Below the pieces are notes generated by a model. It was not told the origin of the DNA, did no database searches, and worked only from the letters and a program-made list of their open reading frames with translations. The position numbers were made by a program, and so were the translations under genes. DNA of 64,000 bases from CBDBIK01 sp965206145 (GTDB taxonomy: Bacteria > Pseudomonadota > Alphaproteobacteria > TMED109): NCBI GenBank assembly GCA_965206145.1, contig CBDBIK010000005.1, forward strand, positions 124,001-188,000. Direction: 5' to 3'. Shown one piece after another: positions 1 to 8,204 of this stretch. Position 1 is the first letter of the stretch; every line of letters begins with the position of its first letter.

Positions 1-853
1 GATAGACGAAGGTCGGAAGCCCGAACGCTTCTTTGATCCTGTACAGGACGTCAAGGTAGGGAAGGCCAGGCTTCACCATCACCATGTCCGCGCCCTCGGC
101 GATATCGAGTGCGGTCTCGCGGAGTGCCTCGTCTCCGTTGGCAGGATCCATCTGATAGGTGCGCTTTCCTTCCGGGCCTAAGTCGCCTGTGACTGCGATG
201 GCGTCACGGAAGGGGCCATAGAAGGCGGAGGAGTATTTCGCTGCGTACGAGAGGATTTGCACGTTTTTGTACCCTGCCTTGTCGAGGGTTTTACGGATTG
301 CACCAACGCGCCCGTCCATCATGTCGGAAGGGGCGATCACGTCGCATCCGGCATCTGCCTGCACGACGGCCTGGTTACAAAGAATGTGCACCGTGTCGTC
401 GTTGACAACGATCTTGTCTTCGACGATCCCGTCATGCCCGTGCGAGGTGTAAGGATCGAGGGCCACATCGCAGATGATTCCGAGTTTGGGCACCGCCTTT
501 CGGATCGCCCGAACGGCCCGGCACACCAGGTTCTCTGGGTTGCATGCCTCGCTTCCTTCCAGATCCTTGAGGCCTTCCGGGACCTGGGGGAAGATGGCGA
601 CGGCGAGGATTCCGAGACTGGCCGCTTCCTGCGCTGCCTCCACTGCACGGGAGATACTGTAGCGGGCTACACCTGGCATCGATTCCACAGGCATTTCGGG
701 AGTATTGCCCTCAGAAACGAAAATCGGCCAGATCAGATCCTCAACACCGAGTCTTGATTCTGCGACGAGTCGTCGCGACCAGGAGTTTGCGCGATTGCGG
801 CGAAGCCGCGTGGAGGGGAAGCGCCCGCTGTCAGGGAATAGAGGATGGGACAT
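1..853 (-). CDS. hemB: Delta-aminolevulinic acid dehydratase (porphobilinogen synthase), 3' end cut by window edge
   Basis: Condenses two 5-aminolevulinate molecules into porphobilinogen in cytosolic tetrapyrrole synthesis. Read on the minus strand, the product begins MSHPLFPDSGRF and continues through LIWPIFVSEG and MPGVARYS near the N-terminus, as in HemB. Close to the window edge comes MVKPGLPYLDVL, which holds the conserved active-site lysine region of the family. About 284 codons are visible; the family is usually 320-340 residues, so roughly the last 40-50 are missing to the left. The ATG at 853 is the first start that keeps the usual short N-terminal arm. No downstream partner is visible. 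The gene is divergent from the acyl-CoA dehydrogenase at 1112, sharing a 258-bp intergenic region. Confidence 0.93.
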   Translation of the reverse strand, partial: MSHPLFPDSGRFPSTRLRRNRANSWSRRLVAESRLGVEDLIWPIFVSEGNTPEMPVESMPGVARYSISRAVEAAQEAASLGILAVAIFPQVPEGLKDLEGSEACNPENLVCRAVRAIRKAVPKLGIICDVALDPYTSHGHDGIVEDKIVVNDDTVHILCNQAVVQADAGCDVIAPSDMMDGRVGAIRKTLDKAGYKNVQILSYAAKYSSAFYGPFRDAIAVTGDLGPEGKRTYQMDPANGDEALRETALDIAEGADMVMVKPGLPYLDVLYRIKEAFGLPTFVY

Positions 854-1057
854 GGCGAGGAATCGTACAGCGAACGCACACCATCTTCCATGATGCTGTG
901 GGGGTCTGGCGACCTTGCGCGTCGATGGTTCGAACGGTCATCTCGCGTGGTCGACGCCTTTCTGTTGACCTAGAGCTGGCGTAGAGCTTCCGCGTGGATG
1001 CGTTTTTGGCTTCACGAAATACGAAATGCGGAGAAACTTACGTCCCGATCGATTTGA

Positions 1058-1086
1058 TTGCTCGCATATTTTGGGTAAAGTAGAAT
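1058..1086 (+). promoter_or_regulatory. Candidate sigma70-type promoter for the acyl-CoA dehydrogenase operon
   Basis: TTGCTC (1058-1063) and TAGAAT (1081-1086) are separated by 17 bp in an AT-rich stretch ending 25 bp before the start codon at 1112. This is a sequence match only; the region also has to hold the divergent hemB promoter. Confidence 0.35.
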
Positions 1087-1111
1087 AATATCACGTCCAC
1101 GGAAGCGAGTA

Positions 1112-2479
1112 ATGCCTTATCGTTCACGTCTAGAACTTGAAGAAATCGAGCAAATACAGTCTTTAATTGCTCAAAGAAAGCCGCAAATTCATATCGCCAA
1201 AGAATTGAATATTCCACAATCGACCATTTCGCGGGTAGCACGTGGGGTGTACAGGAAACGCAGCCTGGACATGCGCTCCCTTGCCGAACAGCCCGAAGAA
1301 AAAGCCCGAAAACGAGCCGTAGAAGCCCCCTTGCAGATGGAGAACGGCAAAAGCAGCAATGAATCTCGGCAGATTCGGGACATGGTTCGCTCGTTTGCCC
1401 GGGAACGAATGGCTCCGTTCGCAGCGGACTGGGACCGCGAGAAGACTTTTCCTACGGACACACTCCGCGAAGCGGCCCGACTGGGGCTTGCCGGAATCTA
1501 CCTCCCCCAATCCCACGGAGGAAGCGGGTTGAGCCGGGTTGATGCTGCCATCGTTTTCGAGGAACTCGCCGCCGCCTGTCCCTCGACTGCGGCCTTCATC
1601 TCCATCCACAACATGGTTTCCTGGATGATTTCCTCGTTCGGAAACGAGGAGCAGCACGCGCGCTGGCTTCCCGGGCTGATGACGATGGAGAGTCTTTCGA
1701 GTTACTGCCTGAGTGAACCTGGATCAGGATCGGATGCGGCAGCGCTCCGCACGCGTGCCGAACGTGATGGCGATCATTACATACTCAACGGATCCAAGGC
1801 ATTCATTTCCGGGGCAGGCTCCTCCGATCTCTACGCCTGCATGGTACGAACTGGGGGCGATGGACCGAAGGGAATTTCTTGCCTCATTGTCGAAAAAAAC
1901 ACGCCCGGCCTCTCGTTCGGTAAGCAGGAAGAAAAGATGGGATGGAACAGCCAGCCAACGGCTGCTGTGATCTTCGAGAACTGCCGGGTGCCGATTACCA
2001 ACCGGGTTGGCAAGGAGGGACAAGGGTTCCAGATTGCGATGAAGGGGCTTGACGGTGGACGCATCAACATCGCCGCCTGTTCTCTAGGTGCTGGACGCGC
2101 GGCACTCGATGCGACCCGCGAACACCTGAACACCCGTAAGCAGTTTGGCGAGACGCTTGCATCGTTCCAAGGACTGCGTTTTCGCTTTGCTGACATGGCG
2201 ACCGAACTTGAAGCGGCGCGGCTTCTCGTTCATGCCGCTGCCCACGCTCTCGACGAGGATGCTCCCGATACGACACTCCGCTCCGCCATGGCGAAGCGCT
2301 ATGCGACGGATGCAGGCTTTCGAATCTGCGATGAGGCAATCCAGCTCCATGGCGGATATGGATATCTCAAGGACTATCCGCTCGAACGCCTGCAGAGGGA
2401 TTCCCGCGTCCATCGAATCCTTGAGGGCACGAACGAAGTGATGCGCTTGATCGTCTCGCGCAGCCTTCTCGACAAGTGA
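1112..2479 (+). CDS. Acyl-CoA dehydrogenase (isobutyryl-CoA dehydrogenase-like) with N-terminal HTH extension
   Basis: The flavoenzyme part (from about residue 76, starting MENGKSS) spans about 380 residues, the normal family length. It carries the acyl-CoA dehydrogenase signatures CLSEPGSGSD and, near the end, QLHGGYGYLKDYPLER followed by RILEGTNEVMR with the catalytic-glutamate region. Co-transcription and a 4-bp overlap with a 3-hydroxyisobutyryl-CoA hydrolase gene point to isobutyryl-CoA oxidation in valine catabolism. Oddly, the open frame starts 75 codons earlier with a helix-turn-helix-like segment (IHIAKELNIPQSTISRVARG), preceded by a good Shine-Dalgarno (GGAAGCGAG) before the ATG at 1112. 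Internal ATGs at residues 54 and 76 have weaker ribosome sites. Either this is a true HTH-dehydrogenase fusion, or the enzyme starts internally and the HTH is a fused remnant. Confidence 0.9.
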   Translation: MPYRSRLELEEIEQIQSLIAQRKPQIHIAKELNIPQSTISRVARGVYRKRSLDMRSLAEQPEEKARKRAVEAPLQMENGKSSNESRQIRDMVRSFARERMAPFAADWDREKTFPTDTLREAARLGLAGIYLPQSHGGSGLSRVDAAIVFEELAAACPSTAAFISIHNMVSWMISSFGNEEQHARWLPGLMTMESLSSYCLSEPGSGSDAAALRTRAERDGDHYILNGSKAFISGAGSSDLYACMVRTGGDGPKGISCLIVEKNTPGLSFGKQEEKMGWNSQPTAAVIFENCRVPITNRVGKEGQGFQIAMKGLDGGRINIAACSLGAGRAALDATREHLNTRKQFGETLASFQGLRFRFADMATELEAARLLVHAAAHALDEDAPDTTLRSAMAKRYATDAGFRICDEAIQLHGGYGYLKDYPLERLQRDSRVHRILEGTNEVMRLIVSRSLLDK

Positions 2480-3561
2480 GCAACGCTCCTTCCATGCCAA
2501 CCGACCGGGACAACGGCGCACGCAACTCCCCTCTCATCACCTTTCGCGAAGGGTGTGCGGGAAGGATCATCCTGAACCGACCCGAAGCATTAAATGCGCT
2601 CGATTTGGGAATGGTGAGAGGGTTCGATAAGGCGCTGCTCGAGTGGGAAGAGGATAACTGCGTGCGCGTGATCACGATTGAAGGTGCGGGGGAAAGGGCA
2701 TTTTGCGCAGGCGGCGACGCTCGCGGGATCATCGAATCACGCGGGACCGACAGCACGCTTGGTGCGGATTTCTTTCGCGAGGAGTACCGGCTCAATCGCC
2801 ATCTGAAGATGTACCCCAAACCAATCGTTTCTTTTATTGACGGCGTCACCATGGGTGGCGGAGTGGGCGTTTCCGTTCACGGAAGCCATCGAGTGGCGAC
2901 GGAGCGCACGCTCTTTGCCATGCCCGAGACGATGATCGGACTTTTCCCTGATGTCGGCGGAGGGCACTTTCTGCCTCGACTTCCCGGCGAGATCGGCACG
3001 TGCCTGGCACTTACCGGAGCTCGCATGGGGGCTGGGGACTGTATTGCTGCCGGGATCGCAACGCATGCGCTCGCACCGGGGACGGCGGTGGAAGCAGTCG
3101 TGCAGGAATTGATCACCATGAAAGGAGATGATGTGGACGGGGCACTCGCCCCATTTCTTGCCGCTCCCGCACCGGACTGGCTGCCGGAGCACCGCGAGAC
3201 CATCGATCGATGCTTTGCTGGAGATACGGTTGAAGGGATCCTGGACAGGCTCGCATCGGAAGAGAGTGACTGGGCGCAGAAAACGCGTGAACGGTTGAGC
3301 GGATATTCTCCGACGAGTCTCAGGATTTCGCTTCGTCAGTTGCGCATGGGTCGAGAGGTGGGTTTTGATGAGGAGCTTGTGACCGAGTACCGTTTAAGTC
3401 AGGCGTGCCTGGCAGGACACGACTTTGCCGAGGGGGTGCGTGCCGCGCTAATCGACAAGGACAAGGCACCGAAATGGCAACCCGCCACGCTATCCGAGGT
3501 AGATGAAGGGTTGGTAGATTCGCACTTCGCCGTACCGGCGGCAGGAGATTTGACGTTTTAG
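2476..3561 (+). CDS. 3-hydroxyisobutyryl-CoA hydrolase (enoyl-CoA hydratase/isomerase superfamily)
   Basis: Hydrolyses 3-hydroxyisobutyryl-CoA to free 3-hydroxyisobutyrate in valine breakdown. The 361-residue protein has the crotonase-fold motifs FCAGGDARGI, DGVTMGGGVG and ETMIGLFPDVGGG. It is longer than a plain enoyl-CoA hydratase and matches the hydrolase branch (about 350-380 residues). The GTG start at 2476 overlaps the TGA of the dehydrogenase gene (GTGA), implying translational coupling. The gene ends 55 bp before the convergent livF-type gene. A weak GGGG/CCCC hairpin in that gap is not convincing as a terminator. Confidence 0.9.
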   Translation: MSNAPSMPTDRDNGARNSPLITFREGCAGRIILNRPEALNALDLGMVRGFDKALLEWEEDNCVRVITIEGAGERAFCAGGDARGIIESRGTDSTLGADFFREEYRLNRHLKMYPKPIVSFIDGVTMGGGVGVSVHGSHRVATERTLFAMPETMIGLFPDVGGGHFLPRLPGEIGTCLALTGARMGAGDCIAAGIATHALAPGTAVEAVVQELITMKGDDVDGALAPFLAAPAPDWLPEHRETIDRCFAGDTVEGILDRLASEESDWAQKTRERLSGYSPTSLRISLRQLRMGREVGFDEELVTEYRLSQACLAGHDFAEGVRAALIDKDKAPKWQPATLSEVDEGLVDSHFAVPAAGDLTF

Positions 3562-3616
3562 GGGTTCTTTCTGATGAGCGGCCTGAGGGGCAGCTCTCCC
3601 CATCTCCAACCGAGGT

Positions 3617-4258
3617 TCAATTCGCGGACGTAACCACGCCCCGCTCAATCACGTAGCGCTTGTCGAACAAGTCTTCCGCACGCGCCATTTCGGATTCGGC
3701 AAGAAGGACGGTCGTGCCCTCCTGGCGAAGGATGCGCAGTACCTCCGCAAGCCGTCCGGCAAGTGCCGGTGCCACCCCTTCGAAGGGTTCGTCCAGTAGA
3801 AGAAGCAGTTCGCCCGCAAGGAGGGCACGCGCCAGCGCCACCATCTTTTGTTGCCCGCCGGAGAGCGCGAGTGCCTTGCGATCACGCATGTCAGCTACCT
3901 CGGGCATGAGCCCGTACACCCATTTGCAACGAAATTCCGCACTCTTGCTTTTGCGCCCCCACGCCGGGAGCAGAAGGTTTTCCTCGACAGTAAGTGCCGG
4001 AATCAGACGCCGGTCTTCAGGCATATAGCCAATGCCCCGACGCGCACGGCGATGCGTGGGAAGACCTGAAAGACTCACTTTCCCCAACAAGACTTCGCCC
4101 TGACGGACCCGAACCAGTCCCATGATCGCCCGCATCAGGGTCGTCTTGCCCGCACCGTTGCGCCCGACAAGGGCGGTAAACCCCGACACGTTCAGATTGA
4201 CGTCATGAAGCACCCTGCTTCCGCCATACGCCACGACGAGGTCACGCACTTCAAGCAT
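3617..4258 (-). CDS. livF: Branched-chain amino acid-type ABC transporter ATPase, LivF
   Basis: Second cytoplasmic ATPase of a hydrophobic amino acid (HAAT) family importer. Walker A is GRNGAGKTT, the ABC signature is ALSGGQQKMVALARAL and Walker B is LLLLLDEPF. The typical LivF stretch GIGYMPEDRRLIPALTVEENL is also present. The open frame extends further upstream, but the product beginning MLEVRDLVVAYGG (start at 4258) gives the usual LivF N-terminus and overlaps the upstream livG by 8 bp. It is the last gene of the livH-livM-livG-livF operon. No periplasmic binding protein gene is visible nearby, so the substrate is not fixed by context; branched-chain amino acids, amides or urea are all possible for the family. 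Confidence 0.88.
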   Translation of the reverse strand: MLEVRDLVVAYGGSRVLHDVNLNVSGFTALVGRNGAGKTTLMRAIMGLVRVRQGEVLLGKVSLSGLPTHRRARRGIGYMPEDRRLIPALTVEENLLLPAWGRKSKSAEFRCKWVYGLMPEVADMRDRKALALSGGQQKMVALARALLAGELLLLLDEPFEGVAPALAGRLAEVLRILRQEGTTVLLAESEMARAEDLFDKRYVIERGVVTSAN

Positions 4259-5024
4259 CGCCTTCTCCTCCGTTCCGGCGTCCCCCGACCACGTGTTCGA
4301 CGACCCTGGGATCACGCAACACCTCGGCGGGCGGACCATCGGCGATAATCCGTCCCTCCCAGAACGCGATCACCCGCTCGGCGTACCGGCCGACCACTTC
4401 CATGTCGTGCTCGACGAACAGCACGGTCGTCTCGGCCTCACGCAGTGCCCCTACAACGGTGTCCATCACACCGAGTTTCTCCTCGGAACTGATACCGCTG
4501 GTGGGCTCGTCGAGAAGAATCATCGAAGGATTCCCCACCATCGCCATGGCGATATCGAGAAGTTTTCGCACTCCCTGCGGAAGTTCATTCGAAAACGCCT
4601 CGGCTTCGGGTGCGATCTGATAGCGATCGAGAATCCGCTCGGCCTCTTCCTCAATGGACGGCTGGCGCAGCGGACGGAACCAGGGCGGCGGATTGCGCCC
4701 GAAGACTCCCAACGAGAGGAGAAGGTTGTCGCGGACCGTGAGCCCTTCGAAAAGCTGAGGAATCTGGAACGAGCGGTGAATGCCTGCAAGCGTGGCCTCA
4801 CCCACCGTCCATCCCGTTACCACCTTGTCTTGGAAGAGAATCCGGCCTTCGTCGGGCGGGATGTAACCCGTCACCATATTGCAGAAGGTGGTCTTCCCCG
4901 CCCCGTTCGCGCCGATCACGCCCACGATCTCGCCTGCGTTGACGCTCACGTTCACATCAACGGCCGCCATGACCGCACCGAACGACTTTCCGAGATTCTC
5001 GGCGACGAGAAGCGGGCTAGGCAC
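4251..5024 (-). CDS. livG: Branched-chain amino acid-type ABC transporter ATPase, LivG
   Basis: First ATPase of the importer, about 257 residues from the GTG at 5024. Walker A is GANGAGKTTF, followed by the LivG-specific GIHRSFQIPQLFEGLTV segment. The signature region reads ELPQGVRKLLDIAMAMV, a diverged form of the usual LSGGQ, and Walker B is MILLDEPTSG. The GTG start has a Shine-Dalgarno-like GAGGT upstream and overlaps the livM stop by 8 bp. A start further upstream would add 16 residues with no family counterpart. Confidence 0.87.
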   Translation of the reverse strand: MPSPLLVAENLGKSFGAVMAAVDVNVSVNAGEIVGVIGANGAGKTTFCNMVTGYIPPDEGRILFQDKVVTGWTVGEATLAGIHRSFQIPQLFEGLTVRDNLLLSLGVFGRNPPPWFRPLRQPSIEEEAERILDRYQIAPEAEAFSNELPQGVRKLLDIAMAMVGNPSMILLDEPTSGISSEEKLGVMDTVVGALREAETTVLFVEHDMEVVGRYAERVIAFWEGRIIADGPPAEVLRDPRVVEHVVGGRRNGGEGDA

Positions 5025-5982
5025 GCGAAGACCTCTTACCTCGAATCTTCTCGACGATCGACCACAGGCCACCCGGCAGGAAGAGGATCACGAGCAGCAG
5101 CGTCACGCCGAGTAACGCCTGCCAGGCGTTGGGGACGTACTGGAGTGCGAAGGTGCGCACGAGTTCGAACACTGCCTGTGCGGCGAACGGGGCCACCACG
5201 TGACCTGAGCCGCTGAGAATCGCAACGAAAACAAACTCTCCCGACTTCGTCCAATAGGCGGTGTCCTCAGGTGTCACATGGCCGATCAGCAACACTGTGA
5301 ACACGCCGCCGAGCCCAGCCAGCTTGGCAGCCGCGATATAGGCTAGGTGAACCGTTTTTTGTGACGAAACACCGAGGTAGCGAAGGCGGATCTCGTTCTC
5401 GCGCACGCCTTCCGCCGCATAGCCGAAGGGTGAAGCGAGAATCCTGTCGATGTACCACGCGCTGAAACCCGCGGCGATGACGATGAAGCCGTAGAGGAGG
5501 AACGTGAGACGCGCACCCGAAGCCGGCTCGTAGCCGAAGAACGTCGGCGGGCTCACGCTGAATCCGTCGGTACTACCAAGCACCACGCTTTTTGCCAGCA
5601 CCCCAAACAGAATCATGGCGAAAGCGAGGTTGAGCATCGCGAAGAAGATCCCCCGGTGGCGACGGACGATGAACCCGAACGCCCAGGCAAGCACGCCCGA
5701 AACGACGATTCCCGCGACGCACAGGAGGAACACGTCGGTCACGCCAAGGAAAGCGTTGAAAAGTGCGGCGGCGTAGCCGCCAGCAGCGAAGAAGAAGCCC
5801 TGCCCGAACGACACGAGCCCGAAACGCATGAGAATGAGAAGGCCCAGCACGACAAAGCCGCCAGCAAGCGACAGCGCGGCGGTATAGGCCGCCCATGCCG
5901 GAAGAAACGACCAGGCAACAAGCAGCACGGCTGCAGCCAGTGCGATCCCTATCGTCGACCTGCGGGGGCTAGGGAGCGTCAT
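5017..5982 (-). CDS. livM: Branched-chain amino acid-type ABC transporter permease, LivM
   Basis: Integral membrane permease of 321 residues with about eight to ten hydrophobic segments. It has the conserved loop FGYAAEGVRENEIRLRYLGV, which in this family contacts the ATPase. It overlaps livH by 4 bp upstream and livG by 8 bp downstream, so the four proteins are made from one message. It should form the channel heterodimer with LivH in the inner membrane. Confidence 0.88.
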   Translation of the reverse strand: MTLPSPRRSTIGIALAAAVLLVAWSFLPAWAAYTAALSLAGGFVVLGLLILMRFGLVSFGQGFFFAAGGYAAALFNAFLGVTDVFLLCVAGIVVSGVLAWAFGFIVRRHRGIFFAMLNLAFAMILFGVLAKSVVLGSTDGFSVSPPTFFGYEPASGARLTFLLYGFIVIAAGFSAWYIDRILASPFGYAAEGVRENEIRLRYLGVSSQKTVHLAYIAAAKLAGLGGVFTVLLIGHVTPEDTAYWTKSGEFVFVAILSGSGHVVAPFAAQAVFELVRTFALQYVPNAWQALLGVTLLLVILFLPGGLWSIVEKIRGKRSSRA

Positions 5983-6878
5983 ATCCGGCGTGCCTCAGGT
6001 TCGCCAAACAGCCCCTCGGGCCGGATTGCGAGTACGAGTGCCATCACCGCAAAAACGACGAACAGTTCAAGTTCAGGGATTAGAAAAACCGTCGTCGTCC
6101 GCCCGACACCCACCATCAGTGCACCCACGGCCGCACCCGGGATGGAACCCAGTCCACCGATTACCACGACTGCAAACGCCAACACAATCACCTCGATCCC
6201 GATTCCGGGAACCACGGAAATCATGGGAGCGCTGAGAGCACCACCCAGAGCGCCAAGTGTCGCACCGACCATGAAAGTAACGGCAAAAAACCTTCCCACA
6301 TCAATGCCGAGCGCAGAAGCCATCTCCCGATCGTGAATCACCGCGGCCAGAAGCTTTCCCGGGCGCGTGCGATGGATCGCAATCCACAGGCTAAATCCGA
6401 TGAGTGCCACCAGCGGTACCAGCAGCAGGTCGTAGACGACATAAGGAAGTCCCAGAATTGGGACGCTCCCAAACAGGAAGCGCGGCTGGAAGGCGAGGTA
6501 CGATTCTGGGCCGAAGACGAGTTTCATCACGTCTTCGAGGATGAGGAAGATGGCATACGTAACGAGAACGATCACGATTTCATCGCGCCCGTAGACCAGG
6601 CGTAGCAGGCCCCTCTCGATCAGATGCCCGACCACGATCCCAACGGCGAGCGCCGCCAGAAGCATCACGACAAGCGATCCCATCTCAGGGAGCGTCCCCC
6701 CGGCAAACCAGAGCCCAATCCCCCAGGCCGTGCCGTAGGCACCAAGTGCGTACAGACTTCCGTGCGCAACGTTCAGGATCTTCATCACGCCATAGATCAG
6801 GGTGAGCCCGATCGAGACGACAAAAAGCCAGGAGCCGTAAACGAGGCTGTCCACGGCGATCGCTACAGCGGTCAGCAT
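5979..6878 (-). CDS. livH: Branched-chain amino acid-type ABC transporter permease, LivH
   Basis: Inner-membrane permease of 299 residues. It has the typical N-terminal segment SLVYGSWLFVVSIGLTLIYG, then MKILNVAHGSLYALGAY, the LivH hallmark, and a C-terminal half with GLGSIPGAAVGALMVG. It is the first gene of the operon. Upstream, 231 bp separate it from the divergent dusA start; both promoters must lie there, although no clear boxes were identified. Confidence 0.88.
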   Translation of the reverse strand: MLTAVAIAVDSLVYGSWLFVVSIGLTLIYGVMKILNVAHGSLYALGAYGTAWGIGLWFAGGTLPEMGSLVVMLLAALAVGIVVGHLIERGLLRLVYGRDEIVIVLVTYAIFLILEDVMKLVFGPESYLAFQPRFLFGSVPILGLPYVVYDLLLVPLVALIGFSLWIAIHRTRPGKLLAAVIHDREMASALGIDVGRFFAVTFMVGATLGALGGALSAPMISVVPGIGIEVIVLAFAVVVIGGLGSIPGAAVGALMVGVGRTTTVFLIPELELFVVFAVMALVLAIRPEGLFGEPEARRI

Positions 6879-7109
6879 GTGGAGTACTCCTTGGTCGAGG
6901 TGAAGTTATGTCGCCGAAGGAGGAACGATATCGAGAGCTTGCATATCCCAGCACCCGAGAGGGCAAGCATACTCATAATCTGGGGAAGGTCGGCGTGTAT
7001 CGGTCAGAATTCCCTGCACGGCGCCCTGCAAGGGTGTTTATCAATTGCACAAAACCGCTTTGGCTACGACCATGGTCCCATCCTTTCCAATATAAATCAC
7101 TCTCACATC

Positions 7110-8204
7110 ATGAACTCCTCGCCCGGCCCTTTGGCCTGCAAACTAAGCCGTCGGCTGTCCGTTGCACCAATGATGCAACGAACGGACCGGCATTTCCGAA
7201 TGTTCCTCCGCTGCCTCACGCGTAAAACATTCCTCTACACGGAGATGATTGCACTGGGGGCGGTGCTACACGGAAACCGTGAACGTTTCCTCGGTCACGA
7301 CGAGGTCGAACACCCGCTGGCCCTCCAGATTGGCGGCTCCGACCCACAAGACCTGGCACTGGCTGCCCGTCTCGCCGAGACGTGGGGCTATTCTGAGATC
7401 AACCTCAATTGCGGGTGCCCAAGTGATCCGGTGCAGCGAGGAGGATTCGGGGCGGCACTGATGCGCACGCCCGGGCTCGTCGCCGAATGCGTACGGGCGA
7501 TGTGCGATGCCACGTCGCTTCCCGTCACGGTGAAGGCCCGGATCGGTATCGACGGGGATTCGAGCGATGCCTTTCTTGATCAATTCGTAGGCCAGGTCGC
7601 TGAAGCCGGTTGCCGGAGCTTCGCCATTCACGCACGCACGGCCTGGCTTTCCGGGCTGAGCCCGAAGGAGAACCGCACGGTGCCACCGCTCGACTGGGAC
7701 CGGGTACGCCGTCTCAAAAGAATGCACCCCCACCTCGAGGTCATCCTAAACGGCGGTGTCCTTGACCTTGACCAAGTGCGTTCCCTGCTCGAGGAAGGTC
7801 TCGATGGCGTGATGGTCGGGCGGGTGGCCTGGGATACCCCTTGGATATTTGCGAGTGCGGACGTGGAAATGTTCGGTGAACGCGAAAACACATGTGCAGA
7901 CCGAGCTGAGGCGCTCGACCTTCACGCCCCGTACATTGCCCGGGCACTTGCAGAGGGACAGCCTTTCCACCGTCTCACCCGTTCACTTACGGGCCTCTAT
8001 CGAGGGCATGCGGGCTCACGCCGGTGGCGGCGGGCGCTAGCGGAATCGTCCTCGTTAGACGAGGCACGAAAAACCTTCGAAACGGAAACGGGCACACGCG
8101 CCAGGCGTGCGGTCTGCACGGAAGAGCGCCCTGTCAGACAGTCTCCTCTTCTTCCTCAAAGCGCCCGAACGCCTGCATCACTGCCGGTAACACAAGCAGG
8201 TTGA
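7110..8204 (+). CDS. dusA: tRNA-dihydrouridine synthase, DusA type
   Basis: FMN-dependent reductase that makes dihydrouridine in the tRNA D-loop. The 364-residue product contains RLSVAPMMQRTDRHFR, YTEMIALGAV, and the catalytic-cysteine motif NLNCGCPSDPVQRGGFG. ILNGGVLD and MVGRVAWDTPW form the C-terminal side of the TIM barrel, as in DusA. The start is set at the ATG at 7110, which precedes the conserved APMMQ by about 20 residues. The in-frame extension upstream to 6624 lies antisense to livH and is not protein-like. The 3' end overlaps the convergent efflux-pump gene by 71 bp, so the two messages share complementary ends. Confidence 0.9.
   Translation: MNSSPGPLACKLSRRLSVAPMMQRTDRHFRMFLRCLTRKTFLYTEMIALGAVLHGNRERFLGHDEVEHPLALQIGGSDPQDLALAARLAETWGYSEINLNCGCPSDPVQRGGFGAALMRTPGLVAECVRAMCDATSLPVTVKARIGIDGDSSDAFLDQFVGQVAEAGCRSFAIHARTAWLSGLSPKENRTVPPLDWDRVRRLKRMHPHLEVILNGGVLDLDQVRSLLEEGLDGVMVGRVAWDTPWIFASADVEMFGERENTCADRAEALDLHAPYIARALAEGQPFHRLTRSLTGLYRGHAGSRRWRRALAESSSLDEARKTFETETGTRARRAVCTEERPVRQSPLLPQSARTPASLPVTQAG

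Noticed and set aside
3562..3616. Terminator between the hydrolase gene and livF
   Set aside because: Only a 4-bp GGGG/CCCC stem without a T run is present.
4293..5216. 307-codon plus-strand frame opposite livG/livM
   Set aside because: It is a shadow of two well-supported ABC transporter genes.
6624..7109. In-frame 5' extension of dusA antisense to livH
   Set aside because: The extension is low-complexity, lies opposite an intact permease gene, and DusA homology starts only near the ATG at 7110.
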